64,000 nucleotides of DNA, taken from the NCBI GenBank assembly GCA_038380795.1, contig CM076266.1, positions 38,462,425-38,526,424 on the forward strand, in the 5' to 3' direction. Each line of letters starts with the position of its first letter. The first letter of the stretch is position 1. Below the pieces are notes generated by a model. It had not been told where the DNA came from. It searched no databases and was given only the letters and a program-made list of their open reading frames with translations. Source of the DNA: Pyrocephalus nanus (taxonomy: Eukaryota; Chordata; Aves; Passeriformes; Tyrannidae). Of this stretch, positions 40,601 through 53,404 are shown in pieces. Made by a program: the position numbers and the translations under genes.

Positions 40601-40850
40601 GTAACTAGGCAAAAAGGGATGAGTCTAAGCATAGGAAAATTGTGACAGAATATCAGGAAACATTTCCTCACGGTGAGGCCTTCAATTGTGTAATGGTCAC
40701 CCCAGGGAAGTGATAGAAGTCTTGGCACTTGAGTAATTTAAAATTAGAGTGGGTAAAGCACAGGGGAATATCCTGTTGGGAGCAATCCTGTATTGATAGT
40801 TGAATAGGCAGAGTCACCTAATTGGTCTTTTCAGGCAGAAGTGGGAGTCT
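40601..40850 (+). mobile_element. CR1: Ancient CR1-family 3' fragment
   Basis: The landmarks ATCAGGAAACATTTCCTCAC, CCCCAGGGAAGTGATAGAAG, AATTTAAAATTAGAGTGGG, TAAAGCACAGGGGAATATCC and CCTAATTGGTCTTTTCAGGC follow, in order, the 3' region of older amniote CR1 lineages as seen in turtles and crocodilians, not the younger avian subfamilies. The copy is strongly diverged. Confidence 0.72.
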
Positions 40851-43507
40851 GTGATGACTGATCTGTCCCTTAGGCATTAGGTTGCAGAATGACCATTTTG
40901 CATCACTAAATGCCTGTTCCTGATTTTCTGGTTGGACAGTTTAATGCATTTCTAAGCTTGACTAGCAGAGATGAATATTGTTGCATCCTATATGGGGCAT
41001 AAAAATGTTAAGCTTGAAAGAAGCTCTTACGGCAGATAAGAGGATTTGTGATTCTGATCCAGAATGTTGTGATTAAAATCTAACAGCGTGATACAAAATT
41101 TAATGAATGGCTGTCAGCATCCTTTTGCTCAGGGTTCAATTTCACAATCCGTTTAATTTTGCACCGCTACCAGCAGCAGCAACCCTGCCACTTCACAACA
41201 CTGGCAACTGCTGCCTTCCCATCTTCTTTCTCCCTTGTGCCAGCACTAGTGAATGTAGGGCTGCATGGTCAGCTAGATCTCTAAAAATGAAAAGTTACCC
41301 TACGACACCTCCCAAAGACTTGTGCTCAGCCAAGTCAGCTCTCAAAGCAGCTGCCTGCTGCGCTGTGTGGATGCTGAGGCCAGCAGAAGTGAGGGATGTG
41401 GATATACAGTTATGCAGCTTCAGGTTGGGGGCTTTCAGTGACAGCTCAGACTTAGGTCAGCCTCTGCTGATCAGCAAATCCAGTCCTCTTTATTTTAATG
41501 TTTTGGAGAAATAAGGCACAGCCAGCATAAGCACTTTGCTGTGGTTGCATGGTCAGTCTCCAAGAGCTTCAGCTACCGTGGGGTCATTGTATGATGACCT
41601 TCCCTTTAAGATCATGGGTAGAAGTCAGATCCAGCACAGACACATGGTTTGGGATTCAGCTCATCTCATTTAGTTAGTTAGGCTTCCAGTATCAGCTTTC
41701 TGCAGCCCAAGAAGAGAGACAGCATCTCCAGAGAGTGATTCACCTCCTGTATCTTAGGCTTAGCCTCGAGTGCCAGTTTCAGGCTGCGATGAATCTCAAT
41801 GAGTGTGAAGGGAGCCCAGATGACTAATTCAGACTAGATATCTAATTTTCCACAGAAAAAGTGAGCTGGGGTGAATGCCTATCCTTGGATATAGAGAATT
41901 AGCCCATGAAGTGCTTGTAATAATGATAAGCTTCAAAATGATATTGAAATATTGTTTTAAATATACATTCAGCAATCAAATATTCTTTCAGAGAGGGAGC
42001 TCTGAAAAATACCTTTTGGGATTGAGAAATGTTCTTTGTGGTCCCACAATGACAGTTCTCTGTCTCAAACAGGTGTTTCATCTCTCTCAGACATTTTTCT
42101 CAGACCCCAGAAGGAATAAACTAGCAGATTAATTTTGTTTTGTTTTTTATTAACTAGAACCATTTTCCCCTTAATCTGCAAAAAGCAGAAACGACTTGAT
42201 AGCAAGCTAAGGCAAAGGGGTGGTAACAGTGACATGGGACATATTCCCATTGTTAAAGCCTATTAGTTTGGCTTGTATACTCCTGGGTCCAGACACAGCC
42301 ACACAGCTCCTTGCTCAGGTCACCACCCTTGGAATTAAGGTTTGTGATTGTGTGGACCGAATCACCCATGGCCCAAAAAGTACTCAGATGCACCACTCCA
42401 CTCGGAATAGATGGTCTCACAGTTGTTACAACTGGCTACAAACCTGAACCTTTAAAAGCTGAGCTTTTCTAATACATGTACGTTATAGGCAAACACATAT
42501 TGTGTGAAGACTGTGGCTGTGGGACTTCTGCTAATGCAGGAGATGACACACAACACAAACAAACACAGTCTGCATCACCCACCATTTTGTGCTGCCTGTG
42601 TCCTACCCCTGACAAATGTACAGTCACGTCAGTGCTTGTGTATAACCATTCATTCATCACCCTTAATCCTAAAGTACCAGGAGACAAATACAGTGCAGTT
42701 CATCCCCTTTAAACATATAGGAACTCCTGTGTCCTAAGGAGAGCAAGACTGGGATATAACATTATGGACTTTAAATTACACAAAGCTGCAAAACCCCTCT
42801 ATTTTGATAGCTGTCTGTTTGCAAAGTGATGACAAAGTGCACCTTCCCAGCACAACTTAATGACTGATCTTATTATACATTTAGAGCAGAGATGAGGAAA
42901 ATATATAAGGATTTACTAACATTCTGAAATGATGAAATGCAGTAAGAGAGGAATGATAACTTTCCTTTTCAGCAACTGCTCTAACCTACACTAATGAGTA
43001 GACTGTTAGGAATTTTCTTCACTTAGCATTTCTCATTATTAATAAATTTTGCACTGACAACTATGAAGTGAACACTCTGGATTTATGCACCTAACCTAAT
43101 TACATATGCTGCATGTACGCATTTCATTATTTACTTGACAGATTCATTCCTTGATACCATAAATAATTAAAGAAGGATCAAATATTAACAATCAGATACA
43201 TGTTAATTCTCCTCAAATCTGGGGAAACAAACACATTTTATTTTCCATCCAATAAAAATGGAATAAAATAAAATGCTTCCATTGGGAGGATTTAAAAAAA
43301 AAACAGGTGAAGTCCTTCAGTGTCATTTTTATTTTGCATAGACTGAAAATTAAAATGTCCAGCTGCTCTCTAGTTCCTTTACAGGAACACATATAGCAAT
43401 TTTAATAAGTATAAAAGGTTAGTAATTCCTTTTTGACAGTTTTTAAATGAAGCAAGTTGGTTTAGTGTTTGTCAGGCAATCTCAGAGCAAGGCATCTTCA
43501 AATATAA

Positions 43508-43565
43508 AGTCTGATCCTGTCCCCATGAATGTCAACAACAAATTTGTACCGAACTTCAGGTAAAA
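43508..43565. mobile_element. Possible MITE-like repeat scrap
   Basis: GTCTGATCCTGTCCCCATGA, then ATGTCAACAACAAATTTG and CGAACTTCAGG, resembles half of the old inverted repeats with 'gatcctgctcccattgaagtcaatgg'. Low confidence. Confidence 0.25.
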
Positions 43566-43999
43566 CAGCATCCATCCTATTATTTCCTACGTATTAGTGG
43601 TTCGTTTCCTTCCAGACTGGAAACCCAAACTTGCCCTCTTCCACCAAGCACTATCAGCTGAGCAAGGGCCTGATCCTACTCACTGGGGAGGGCTCGCAGT
43701 GCCTAGGAGTAGCCAAGAGCCCAGTGTGCACAACACCTCCAGGATTCAGCCCTAACGTGAATAAAAGGTGAAATTCTGCTCCTGCCCCTTTCTGCTGCTA
43801 TGTTACATCCTCTCTGGAAGAATCCTGCTCTGATTTGGTGGGGTTTTCTGTAGAGGGTGTTGCACAGCAGGAACCAGGCAAGACAAGGAACTATGTGGCC
43901 CTTTCTGTGCCAGTGATGGCTGGGGGGCGAGAGCTGCCAGGCAGCCCCAGGAGATGTTCAGGGCCTCCAGAGTAAGGGCTCTTCTCAGAAGAGTTACTG

Positions 44000-44560
44000 C
44001 TTGAGCTTTGAGTTATAATTAAATCTGCAGGCGAATTATTTGTGACGGAAAGCTGCTTCCAGTCACAAACCCGTACAAACTGTCTTGCCTGCTGTGCAAT
44101 TTAAATTGATGTTTAAATATTTTTCTACACATTATTCAATATCTCCATTTGATCAAAAATATTCTCCAATTTGAACAAATTTACTTTTGGATATCACATC
44201 CCACAATTTTATCATTTTAAAGGTGTTAAAAATTCATAGATTGCCACATTATTCATCATGCAAGATTAATGCCAGCCTGACAGGTTTTTCAAAGATGTGG
44301 GTTTTTTTTTTCTAAGTGCATATACCATATCTGTATGAGATGTACCATGGTTGTTGAATATTGATTATTCACATCTCCTTTCTTATTTCTGATGCTAAAG
44401 AGAGAATATTAGGGTGTGATTGTCAGGGTTAGCGTCTCTCTGACCTACACATGTACTATTAATAATTTATGAGTTGATTTGAAATAGATCTCTGTGAAAT
44501 GAGCTGGCAATAAGCAGGGCTGTCTAAGATGACAAAGATTCAGAACAGGGCAACTCATGT
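44000..44560. promoter_or_regulatory. Candidate conserved AT-rich non-coding element
   Basis: This is unique, AT-rich sequence without homopolymer expansion. It has many homeodomain and forkhead-like words (TTAAATTGATG, TATTCAATATC, TTCATCATGCAAG, GATTAATGCC, TTGATTATTCAC). Such blocks in gene-poor DNA near developmental genes are often conserved enhancers. This is inference only. Confidence 0.22.
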
Positions 44561-46173
44561 ACATTAGCTTCCTGGTTTCAATCTGAAAACAAAATGAAAC
44601 AAAAACTCAGTGTGGCTAACAGAGTAGTTAGGAATTTATTATTTGAATACACCAAGAAATATCAGTACTACATATTAAAAGGTAAGTCTGGATGATGCAG
44701 TTGATATATTAGTCAAACTTTCTAAAGTATTACGTTTGTTCAGCTGTATAAATATATATATGATGCATGAATAAGCAGTAAAAAGTATGGCAATCTGTTG
44801 GTCAAGTGGATGAGCATCAGCTTACAAATACAGAGCCAGCTCAGAGACTCCTAATTCCACTTAAGAGTTGTCTCCCTGAACCCAAAGAAGATAAAAATAA
44901 CAAAGGTCAAGACCTGCAAACGCAGAACTGGATTGTCTTGAAGTTTCCAGCATCTAATTGTAAGCTCTTCAAAGATTAGGATCACAGATTTTTTACTTCA
45001 AAAGCCTTCTTTCTTTGCACGTTATCTCTTAATTTAGAAAGCAACTCTGCTTATGTCCACAGACTTACTGAGGATGCTTGGATTGCATTTAAGGGGTCCT
45101 CAAGAGCAGACCTGGAAAAGTCAGCCTGTCCCCTTTCACTGATGTCAGGCACGCCCTGACAAGGTGCCTCTGGCAGAGCTGCACCCTGCCACAGCTGCTC
45201 ATGGAGAGGAGGGGGAACCCTGGCAAGGGACAGTGAGAGCACAAAGTTTCCCACCAAAGCAGGGCAGGGGTGACCACAGCCTAGGACCTTCCAGACAGGC
45301 TTAAATGCGATGGCAGCAAATGAGACATGGCTAAGAAACCACAGTGAGGGTGCCCACTGCTTTTCAAAGGGCATTCCTAGCAATTTTGTAGTAAACGAGT
45401 AAACTCTGCCAGCTTCCCAAAAGAAACAGATCTAGTAAATGTCAGGCCTCATCACCTCATCACCTTCTCTACGTCTGCCTTCTTTTCTTGACTGCTGGAC
45501 TAAGTGTGTTTGTTACTAACTGACAAAGTGTATTTCTGGTTTCCTTGTCACATGCACTGCTGTGATCCTGAGCCCTTAACGTGCATGGAAATATAGCATA
45601 TAAGATTGAAGTTTTTTTAAAATGTGATGCAAAATCAAATGGTAAAAGCAAAAGTCTAGCTGATCTGAAAAGGAAGGATACTGTTACTTAAACCGCCAGC
45701 AGCCAACAGTTAGGCATAGGGAAATAAGTACAAACCTTGTTACAATTCTAAAATAAAGATGTTCAACCAAGGAAATTACATTGAACAGCACAAACTAGAG
45801 CAGCACAGAGCAGCATGTCAAGAGTCACAGGGGTGTTGCAGTGACACAGAGACAGTGAAATGGGATGACACCAGCTCTTCTCAGTGGGAGGGTTTTCTCC
45901 GTCTCCTGGGAGTTTTGCTGCACATCCATTGTAGGAAACCTTTCCTCCAAAAGTGCCAGCAAGCCTTTTGGAAATCTTATTAATATTCTCCCTCAGTGCT
46001 GTAAAGTATGCTGCAGTCAGGAGATGACAGTTGCCTTACCATGAGCAAGGGAAGAGCAGGAGGCTAACACCAGTGTTGACATACTCCAGTAAAACTGCAC
46101 TGCTGGTATCTCGAAATAAGAAATGAATCAGGAGGGAGAATTGACTCATAAGCGCAAGCCCAGCCAGCAGCCA

Positions 46174-46275
46174 AAGTGGTTATTTATTATTTGCAGTACG
46201 GTGCACCGAACACGTGCTTCCCAGACAAATCGCAGGGCAAGGTCCTTGCCCTGAAGAACATACAATTTATGGAGC
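46174..46275 (+). mobile_element. Ancient amniote interspersed repeat fragment
   Basis: GTTATTTATTATTTGCAGTA, then GTGCACCGAACACG, CAAGGTCCTTGCCCTGAAGA and ACATACAATTTATGG resemble an abundant old amniote repeat ('tatttattatttgtattgc', 'cagtccctgccccaaagag', 'cttacaatct'). The family is not assigned. Confidence 0.45.
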
Positions 46276-48304
46276 CAACCCTGCAAGATGCTGCGGGCCC
46301 TCCCGGGAAGACCAGAGCAATTTCATCTCAGGATCATTTTGGCACATCTTGGGAGGTCTTGCCTCTCTTGCTAACACAAATGGTTCTTTTGACCCCAGGG
46401 GATGACATCTGTAAGTGGGGATGATTTGGTTGTTAATCTGTGATTCATGAGAAGTAAAATCTTTCCTCTGTCTGTAGAGTTTCTGCATGTGCACAGTATT
46501 AATACCTGCCTAAGTGAGAGGGAAGCTTGAACTCTCCAGATCTATCATGGGAGCTGCAAAGCGTCATCCATTCAAGTGGCACAGTTCAGCACATGTCTCT
46601 CAGCAGACCCCAAAGCACCATCTCCTGGGGGGAAATCTGGGCACAGTGAAACCACATCACAGGGAATGAGCAAGAGAAATTACTTTCCTGCTGCTGACAT
46701 CCCTGACACTAACCCACAGCCAAAGTAGTCTCCCTCAGTTGTGGCAGGAGAGTTTCAGCCAGGGGCTCCTCCTTGCCTTCCCAGCTATGGCAGACAGAGA
46801 AACAGAGAACTGCTGGAGGATCCTTCTGTAGGAACTACATTTCACTTTACAAAATTTACTTTGAGATCTCTCCTCCTTTAGTTATTCCCACATGGGAATT
46901 TAGACACTGCCTGCAAAGAAATTTCAGGGCACGCTAAAAGTTTATAGTTATGAAGTAATGCAAGCAATCACCATCATGGCCATGAACTGGCTCCCCAGTT
47001 ATGTTTCCCTAAATTTAACATGCAGAATTCTGCTTCCTTGTGTTGCACCCAGAAAAATACCAAGTACTCGGTTCTCAGACCTGCAAAATTATTTGTGGAT
47101 TCCCAAGCCCTGAGGTAGCCCAGAATGCTCCTCTCCTTACAGGATGCAACACATCAAGGCACATCCAGCTCTTCAATACAAAGCATCAATGAGTTTGCCA
47201 TCGTCAGAGGGAAACATAAGCCTCCTCTTTTTACAATGGCTCCAACACTATCCAGGAATAAGGAGGGACAAACTAATCCAAGGAATTTCCTAATGGCTTT
47301 CTTCTGTGGGAAAGAGGAAAGATAACATTGTACTTTTGGCTTTTGGAAAGGACAAGAACTCTCTTATTTACAGGCAGTGGCCTCTGCTGATAAATGTGTT
47401 GTAGGAAGCCATTGTGATTAGTAAGGAACAAAGTGGGAGGGAAGAGCCAGTAAAGCTCCAGCACAGCACAATGCCCTGTCCTTGGCACAGTCTTCATCTA
47501 CTTCTCAGAAGTCATCGACTCTTTCTACAAACAATGCAGAATTAAGGATAAGCTTGCAGAGCCTTCTGGTGAAGTGTCTCAGTCACCAGCCACCCCAAAA
47601 AAAGATCTGCTCAGAAACCAAAATGTGAATCTTAAAACATTCTTCTTGGTTTTACTTAAATGACCTGTTGTAATCTAGAAAATTGTATTTACCGATAATG
47701 CTTATATTTTGAGTCAATTTTTGAGACTTTTTTTTTACTTATGAAAGGTAAGATCATACATCCCATCAGCAGAATAAATTCACACTGTGAGGATATCTGC
47801 TGGAATCAGCTGAACAGGCAACACAACTTTGGTAAGGGAAGTTTGCAGTGCTCATTCACACAAATGGTCTTTACTCATGCTAGCAGCCCCAAATTGTTTT
47901 ATTAAGTACTGTCATGGATGGATGAGTAAAGACTGAAAGATCTGGCCAAAATCAATCTTTCTTATACTTTTCAGTCAACATCAGCTCCGCTTCCTTCAGT
48001 CCAGTTCCAATGTTAACACCATCTGATGGCAACAAAACCACAGCACTTCTGCAAGTGTCCCTCAGAGAAAATCCTGTCAGTGCTGCTTATTTAACCAAGC
48101 TAAACAAGGTACCCTAATTGCCTCTCTCTTCCCTCCTCCTGTTTTTTTAATTAGTGAGAAGAGTAACTCTCTTTTTCCAAAATAGACATAAATCTCTGTT
48201 CTGAACACTGCAACCCAAAAGATAATTAGACCAAAATTTTCAGATGCAACAGATGTCAGAGGGAGTTTGATTTCCAAGTGCAAAAGTGCACAGTGCTAGG
48301 AAGT

Positions 48305-48329
48305 AAAAAAAAAAAAAAAAAAAAAAAAA
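48305..48329 (+). repeat. A25 homopolymer
   Basis: A simple A run about 175 bp left of a MIR-like remnant. Confidence 0.88.
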
Positions 48330-48504
48330 GGCCTTTCAGATGTTTTAAATCAAACACCAAAAACTGGGACCCCTCTGCTACCTCTTAGAAGTGCTTCATG
48401 CTGATAGCTGGGGTGAGATTTTCATAAAGAGCATGGAACTTTGTCTCTCAGCAGGTAAAGCAGTGGAGCCCACCAGCAGGAGGAACATTGTTCTTCCCTT
48501 ATCT

Positions 48505-48635
48505 GTGAGAGATGCCTGGTACATCGTTGTGGTCACCTCACTGTTCCTCAGTTTCCTCAACTGTAAAATAGTAGATCCTGTTTATTGTAAGACTGAATCA
48601 ATTCCTCATCACAAAAGGCTTTGAGACTCTGGACA
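48505..48635 (-). mobile_element. MIR-like ancient SINE remnant
   Basis: TTCCTCAGTTTCCTCAACTG followed by TAAAATAGTAGATCCTG and a TTGTAAGACTGAAT block is the reverse complement of the MIR core ('gaggaaactgag' with 'attttacag'). MIR-type elements are ancient across amniotes. Confidence 0.65.
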
Positions 48636-50114
48636 GGGAAGCTTTATCATAAACACAGACAAATTATTAACTTCCTATATCCAGCCCATGATGTGCTGAG
48701 TCTGGTGCCAAGGTGAAGCTTTGACTCCCCAGCAAAATTCAAACCATCCAGGATCAAAACTTGCTTTTATACTTCTTTTTGTGCATGACCAAATTGCCAG
48801 CATTTTTATGAGTAGACAGTCATATCCCACCTCCTCTCCCACTGCTTTAGATCATTAGAAGTAGAAAGAGTTTTGGGTCTTTTAGAGAGCAGAAAACAGA
48901 AATAAAATAGAAGATTCATAGAAATAGCACTTAAAAGGCATTTCTTGCCATGCAGTAAGAAGCTATCCTATTACTATAAACAGGTTGCTCTTCCAACAAA
49001 GTTATTTCTTGTGGCTAAGTACTACTGTTCCAAGGTGGACATTCACCCAGTTACTCTTCTGTCATAAGACTGCATCTCTCAAGGCCCTTGAATATCAGGG
49101 GTGTGGTGGGCTTCTTCAGGGAACGAGTCTGACTAAATTTGTTTAGGAATCGATCTCCCTAAGTCAATGTTAGCTTCTGAGAAAAGCTCTGCCCACGTTT
49201 TTAGTGCTTCAGTCTCATAATTCAACACACAGAGCCTTCAAATGATCACTGGAAGTAAAAAGCTGCATGCAGACACAAATGGGAACATAGGAACCCTGGA
49301 CCTTGTGGGTTAACTCCTGTCCCACATTGAGGTCTCTCATTAAAGCCCAATTTCATGGAATAATCTGGGTCCAGACCAAGTTGTATCTTACTACCTGACA
49401 GCCATTGCCTTCAAGAAAGTAAGAACTGGGTCAAACCAGCAGTCACTTAATGTGACTCTGAATCTGCTCTCAGACAGGGGCCACCAGCAAATGCTGAAAG
49501 TAGACTGCAAAGACAAGACAGGAATAGGGAGAAGCCTCCCTTCTGAAAGACCTGCCCATCTCTCAGCCCCACACTGGCTGTTTTCATCCCCACACAGGAA
49601 TAAATATACAAACCCAAAATTTGGAAAAAAGCCTCCAGGAAATAATCACATGTTCAGAAGAACACAACTCAGAGAGTGAGCTGCTAAAATACCTCAAGGG
49701 ATCCAGGCCCAAGTGAGAAGTGCTCTGAAGAACTCAGGGCTGCACTTCCAAGTTTTTAACACTGTCATCCGACCCAGGCTTTTCAGGGGCTTGGCCAACT
49801 ATGGCTGCTGACTGCCTTTTCCTCACAGAAACCTTTTAATAATGTATTGCTTAAATAGGAAATAAACCAGAATCAAGATTCCTGATGCTCAGCTCAGAGG
49901 TGTGACTTCAGAAAAATCACAAGAATTCCCTTTCTTAAGGACAAGGAGATACTGTCTTTTGAAACAGTTTTCACTACCTGTTCAAGTAACAGGAAATAAG
50001 AACCTGTGTGAGGTTTTAGGAACTGGAAACACATGGCACTTTAAAAGCACAAAAATACAGAAAGAAAAGATAGACTTCATAGTCCACTTTATCATCGCTA
50101 TTATTGATCAATTA

Positions 50115-50380
50115 GGACAGGGGATGATGGCTTTAAACTTAAAGAGGGTAGGTTAAAATTTGATATTAGGAAGAAGTTCTTTACTGTGAGGTGGTGAGGT
50201 TCTGGAATAGGTCGCCCAGAGAAGTTGTTGACAACCCATCCCCGAAGTGTTCAAGGCCACGTTGGATGGGGCTTTGAGCAAGCTGGTCTAGTGGAAAGAA
50301 TCCCTGTCCGTGGTAGGGGAGTTGGAGCTAGATGATTTTTAATGTTGCTTCCAACCCAACCCATTCTATGATCCTATGAT
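50115..50380 (+). mobile_element. CR1: CR1 LINE 3' fragment, relatively well preserved
   Basis: It reads through GGATGATGGCTTTAAACTTA, AAGAGGGTAGGTT, GAAGTTCTTTACTGTGAGG, GAAGTGTTCAAGGCCACG, TTGGATGGGGCTTTGAGCAA, GGTCTAGTGG and AGCTAGATGATTTTTAATG. It ends in the octamer-type ATTCTATGATCCTATGAT. This is the classic avian CR1 3' UTR, closest to consensus of the copies here and so probably the youngest. No ORF2 remains. Confidence 0.96.
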
Positions 50381-50980
50381 ACCACACATTGAAGACTCAT
50401 GACTTAACATAATCAGAAGTACACGAAAAATAGGAAATAAACTCAGAACTTCATCTACTACCTATTATCTTTCAGAAACAAAAAATGAGTTTGCACTGTA
50501 TTTGAAAATGACTGTTTTAAAACGTTCTCTTTTTCAAAGCAGACATTTTTCTGTTTTCAGGAAGAAATTAACTATAGAGCACATTTTAAAAGGCCAGCTA
50601 TTTGTTCAAACAAAAATGTCATTTTTAGCCTGAGTGCCTTTCAGAAGACAGAATGTTTTCACCCTCAGCATAAGCAGCACAAAGTTTTTATCACTGACTT
50701 CAACTGAACCAGCACTTGATATGTCTTAACCAATTCTACTGTGAAATTTGCATTTAGTATTTGTACACGAACTAAAACAGGCCTCTACTATTCTTGTACG
50801 TTACAAAATGTCTGAAGCAGATATGTTTTTGTTCAGAAGGCTTGACTTTTTTTTTTCTGTATTCAGTTTTCTGTATCATGTTTTTGCTTTGTTTTCCTAT
50901 TGACCATGAAAGAATAAAAATAACATAAGAGCCTGACAAAATACTCATCTCAGCTGATGACTCTTTTCTTACCTACAACC

Positions 50981-50997
50981 AAAAAAAAAAAAAAAAA
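50981..50997 (+). repeat. A17 homopolymer
   Basis: A simple A run in gene-free DNA; no associated element recognised. Confidence 0.87.
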
Positions 50998-51574
50998 CAA
51001 AGGGGGAAGACACTACTAGCAATTTTGCAAGTGCTCAAAATCATAGGTGCCACAGGAAAGTTCTACCACTCAGGCATATTTTAAATACAAACATGGGAAA
51101 AAATCAGAGAAAGTGCAAATACTTGTAATTAAAGCATCCATTTAAACTTTACAATGTATTTTATTGCTGTTTGAAATAATTCTAAGCTCGGGCATATGCT
51201 GGCACATTTAACATGGAAATTAGCTGTGCCTGATAAAAATTTAGTACAGTTTAGTAAAACCTATAGCTGCAGCACTACCTGAGTAGTTTGCTCCTCCTGA
51301 TCACTAAAAAAAGCAAAGATAAACTGAGTGAGACAATGGTTGAGTTGGTTGTGCCATCATAAAAGACAACTTATTCCCTGCCTTTGGGGAAATGTGTGAT
51401 AGCTGACGTGTGAAGATTTTTTAATTTATCAGGAGACAGTAAAATAAAATACATTCTTTGAAGGAGCACAATCAAATTACAATCTATTGGTCTTGGTTGG
51501 GTTTTTTTGTTGTTCTTTCAAATGGAGGAGATTAAAGCTATGATCCACATTATTAGCTGGCAACTACAAGAGCA

Positions 51575-51655
51575 ATGTAAAGCCTACGATAGAGCAACAT
51601 CTGTATACCCAAGACAGAGCAGCCCTTCTTCAAGGAGTTTACAGTGTGGTGTGGA
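51575..51655 (+). mobile_element. Possible ancient amniote repeat fragment
   Basis: CCAAGACAGAGCAGCCCTTC followed by AAGGAGTTTACAGTG resembles the same old repeat as at 46174 ('aagacagtccctgcc', 'aaggagcttacagt'), but more decayed. Confidence 0.28.
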
Positions 51656-52804
51656 CTCCAGCACTAAGTGCTTAACTCCTGGAAGATTCCCACATTTAGG
51701 ACTGAATGCTCAAGTTTTGGTACCAGGATCCACATAATAATTCCAATACAGTGATGGACAACAAGATAATATGTATATGGCCAAAGATGTCCAGAGGACT
51801 CAAGCCAGACAGGCCTTATTAGTTGCGTTTTATTTTTAATTTGCATGCCATTACAGTTTTTGCAAACAATTGTGGGTTTACTGTCCATACCCCTGTTTTA
51901 CATCCGTTCCCTTCTCCACAGGAGCAAATGGCAGATCCAAGCAATCGTGAAGGGAAAATGTTCAACTACCAAATGGCATAAAGAAAAGAAACAATGAGAA
52001 AAGGAAAAATAACCCTTCATCTCTGCATAGCATTTATCACAAGAGTAGGTAAACACTTAGCATGTAGAAATATGATGATGCATCATGAAAACCTTTTAAT
52101 GTCTTGGCTAACAACTGTATTCACTACCAGGGCAGTCATTAACAGGTTGCCAGGAGAGAAAATAAAAGCTCCTAGACTGTTTCCATACTGTCTACGCTCA
52201 ATGTTATTACTATTACATAAATGCCAAGAAATTATAATGGGATGATGGCTCTCCCCAGCCAGGCACCATGAAAAACCATACTGAGAGGTTGTCAGATGAA
52301 CCAGTGGACAAACGGTGTTTTCTTACTCTTGTCTTTGTACTTGGGAAGTTGAGGCATATCGTGTGCAGAGCCACCCTTGCCATGGCTGCATGGAGGCTTG
52401 TCCTTATCCCCGGACCTGGTTCTTACCCACCCTGAGCATCGTTTTCCCCACTGGGGAGGGTGTCCCAGTCCAGGCTGAAAGACAGGCACCTCCTAGTCCT
52501 GCCTTCCCCGGGATCATGACACCTCTATTTCTAAATTCCTCCATCTCGTGGCAGCCTAGACACTGTTCCCAGAACCTCTGACACTGCAACCCCAGGTGCT
52601 TGGTGGCTCCCAGGAGACTCCATCTGAAGTTCTGCCAGAGGCTGATGCTACAGACCTTCAGGCACTTTCCCTTGTACATCATCCCAGGGCTGCCTTTGTG
52701 GCATTTTCATTGCCACAGAGATGGAAAAACCCAACTCTGGTGCCTGTGCTCTCCAGGATACATCCCTCCTCTCCCTCCCCTGCTTCGCTCCATACATGAA
52801 TACA

Positions 52805-52838
52805 TTTCTCTCTCTCTCTCTTTTTTTTTTTTTTTTCT
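52805..52838 (+). repeat. (TC)n-T16 tract
   Basis: CTCTCTC units run into a T16 homopolymer about 0.3 kb left of the CpG-island flank. Confidence 0.9.
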
Positions 52839-53246
52839 TTGGGTATTTATTTTTTTTCCTCTTTCCCATTACCCCTTTAATGCAGAGCAGGGCTGCTGAT
52901 TACAAAAGAGGCAGTTTGACTTGAGCAATAGGTCTTCTTCACTAATCCTCACTGTCATGGAAATTCCAGCTGCTACAAGAATAAGAGGCTCAATCCATAT
53001 TTGCCAGCTCTAATATGAAATCTGTCAGGGCCCAAATTAATGAGTTCCAAATTCCTTACATCACGATAACAGGTTAAGACTGGTCAATTAATTACATAAA
53101 TCCTTCCCGATTCAATTGTGCGTTTTCAGGAGGGATCGTGTCTTACATAACCGGGCGACACGAGGCCCTTTTGGCTCCCTCGCTGTTCCGTTGAAAAAAG
53201 GCCTCCATTTAAGAGCCCGCCCGCCCGCCTGCCTGCCTGCCACCGA

Positions 53247-53311
53247 GGCTGGTAGGGAGGGGGGGGGGGGCTGGTAGGGAGCATTAAAAAAAAAAAAAAA
53301 AAAAAAAAAAA
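53247..53311. repeat. G12 run flanked by direct repeats, then A26 run
   Basis: GGCTGGTAGGGA occurs at 53247-53258 and 53269-53280, bracketing a G12 run at 53259-53270. An uninterrupted A26 follows at 53286-53311. These low-complexity tracts sit immediately left of the palindrome and probably arose by slippage. Confidence 0.9.
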
Positions 53312-53368
53312 TTAGAAATAATGGCGAAAGGTACGCTCGGCCCCGCGGCGCGCTCCCGCTGGCGCACA

Positions 53369-53382
53369 GCGCCCCCCGGTGG
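53369..53382 (-). promoter_or_regulatory. CTCF-like motif, left palindrome arm
   Basis: This is the exact reverse complement of the 53391-53404 motif, so it scores 13 of 14 on the minus strand. The two copies are 8 bp apart in opposite orientation, a direct consequence of the palindrome. Confidence 0.42.
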
Positions 53383-53390
53383 CCGTGCGG

Positions 53391-53404
53391 CCACCGGGGG
53401 GCGC
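53391..53404 (+). promoter_or_regulatory. CTCF-like motif, right palindrome arm
   Basis: CCACCGGGGGGCGC matches the CTCF core consensus CCASYAGRKGGCRS at 13 of 14 positions (G instead of A at position 6). Its mirror image lies in the other palindrome arm. Only the motif is seen; binding is inferred. Confidence 0.45.

Larger units (their letters stand above)
39721..53129. other. Gene-free DNA with old repeats
   Basis: No exon recognised on either strand. Contents are the ancient CR1, two ancient SINE-type fragments, the younger CR1, homopolymers and a possible conserved element near 44 kb, all listed separately. The 41107-41514 open frame has no recognisable homology. Confidence 0.5.

Noticed and set aside
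41107..41514. 135-codon plus-strand open frame
   Set aside because: No homology recognised and no codon or splice support; probably chance.
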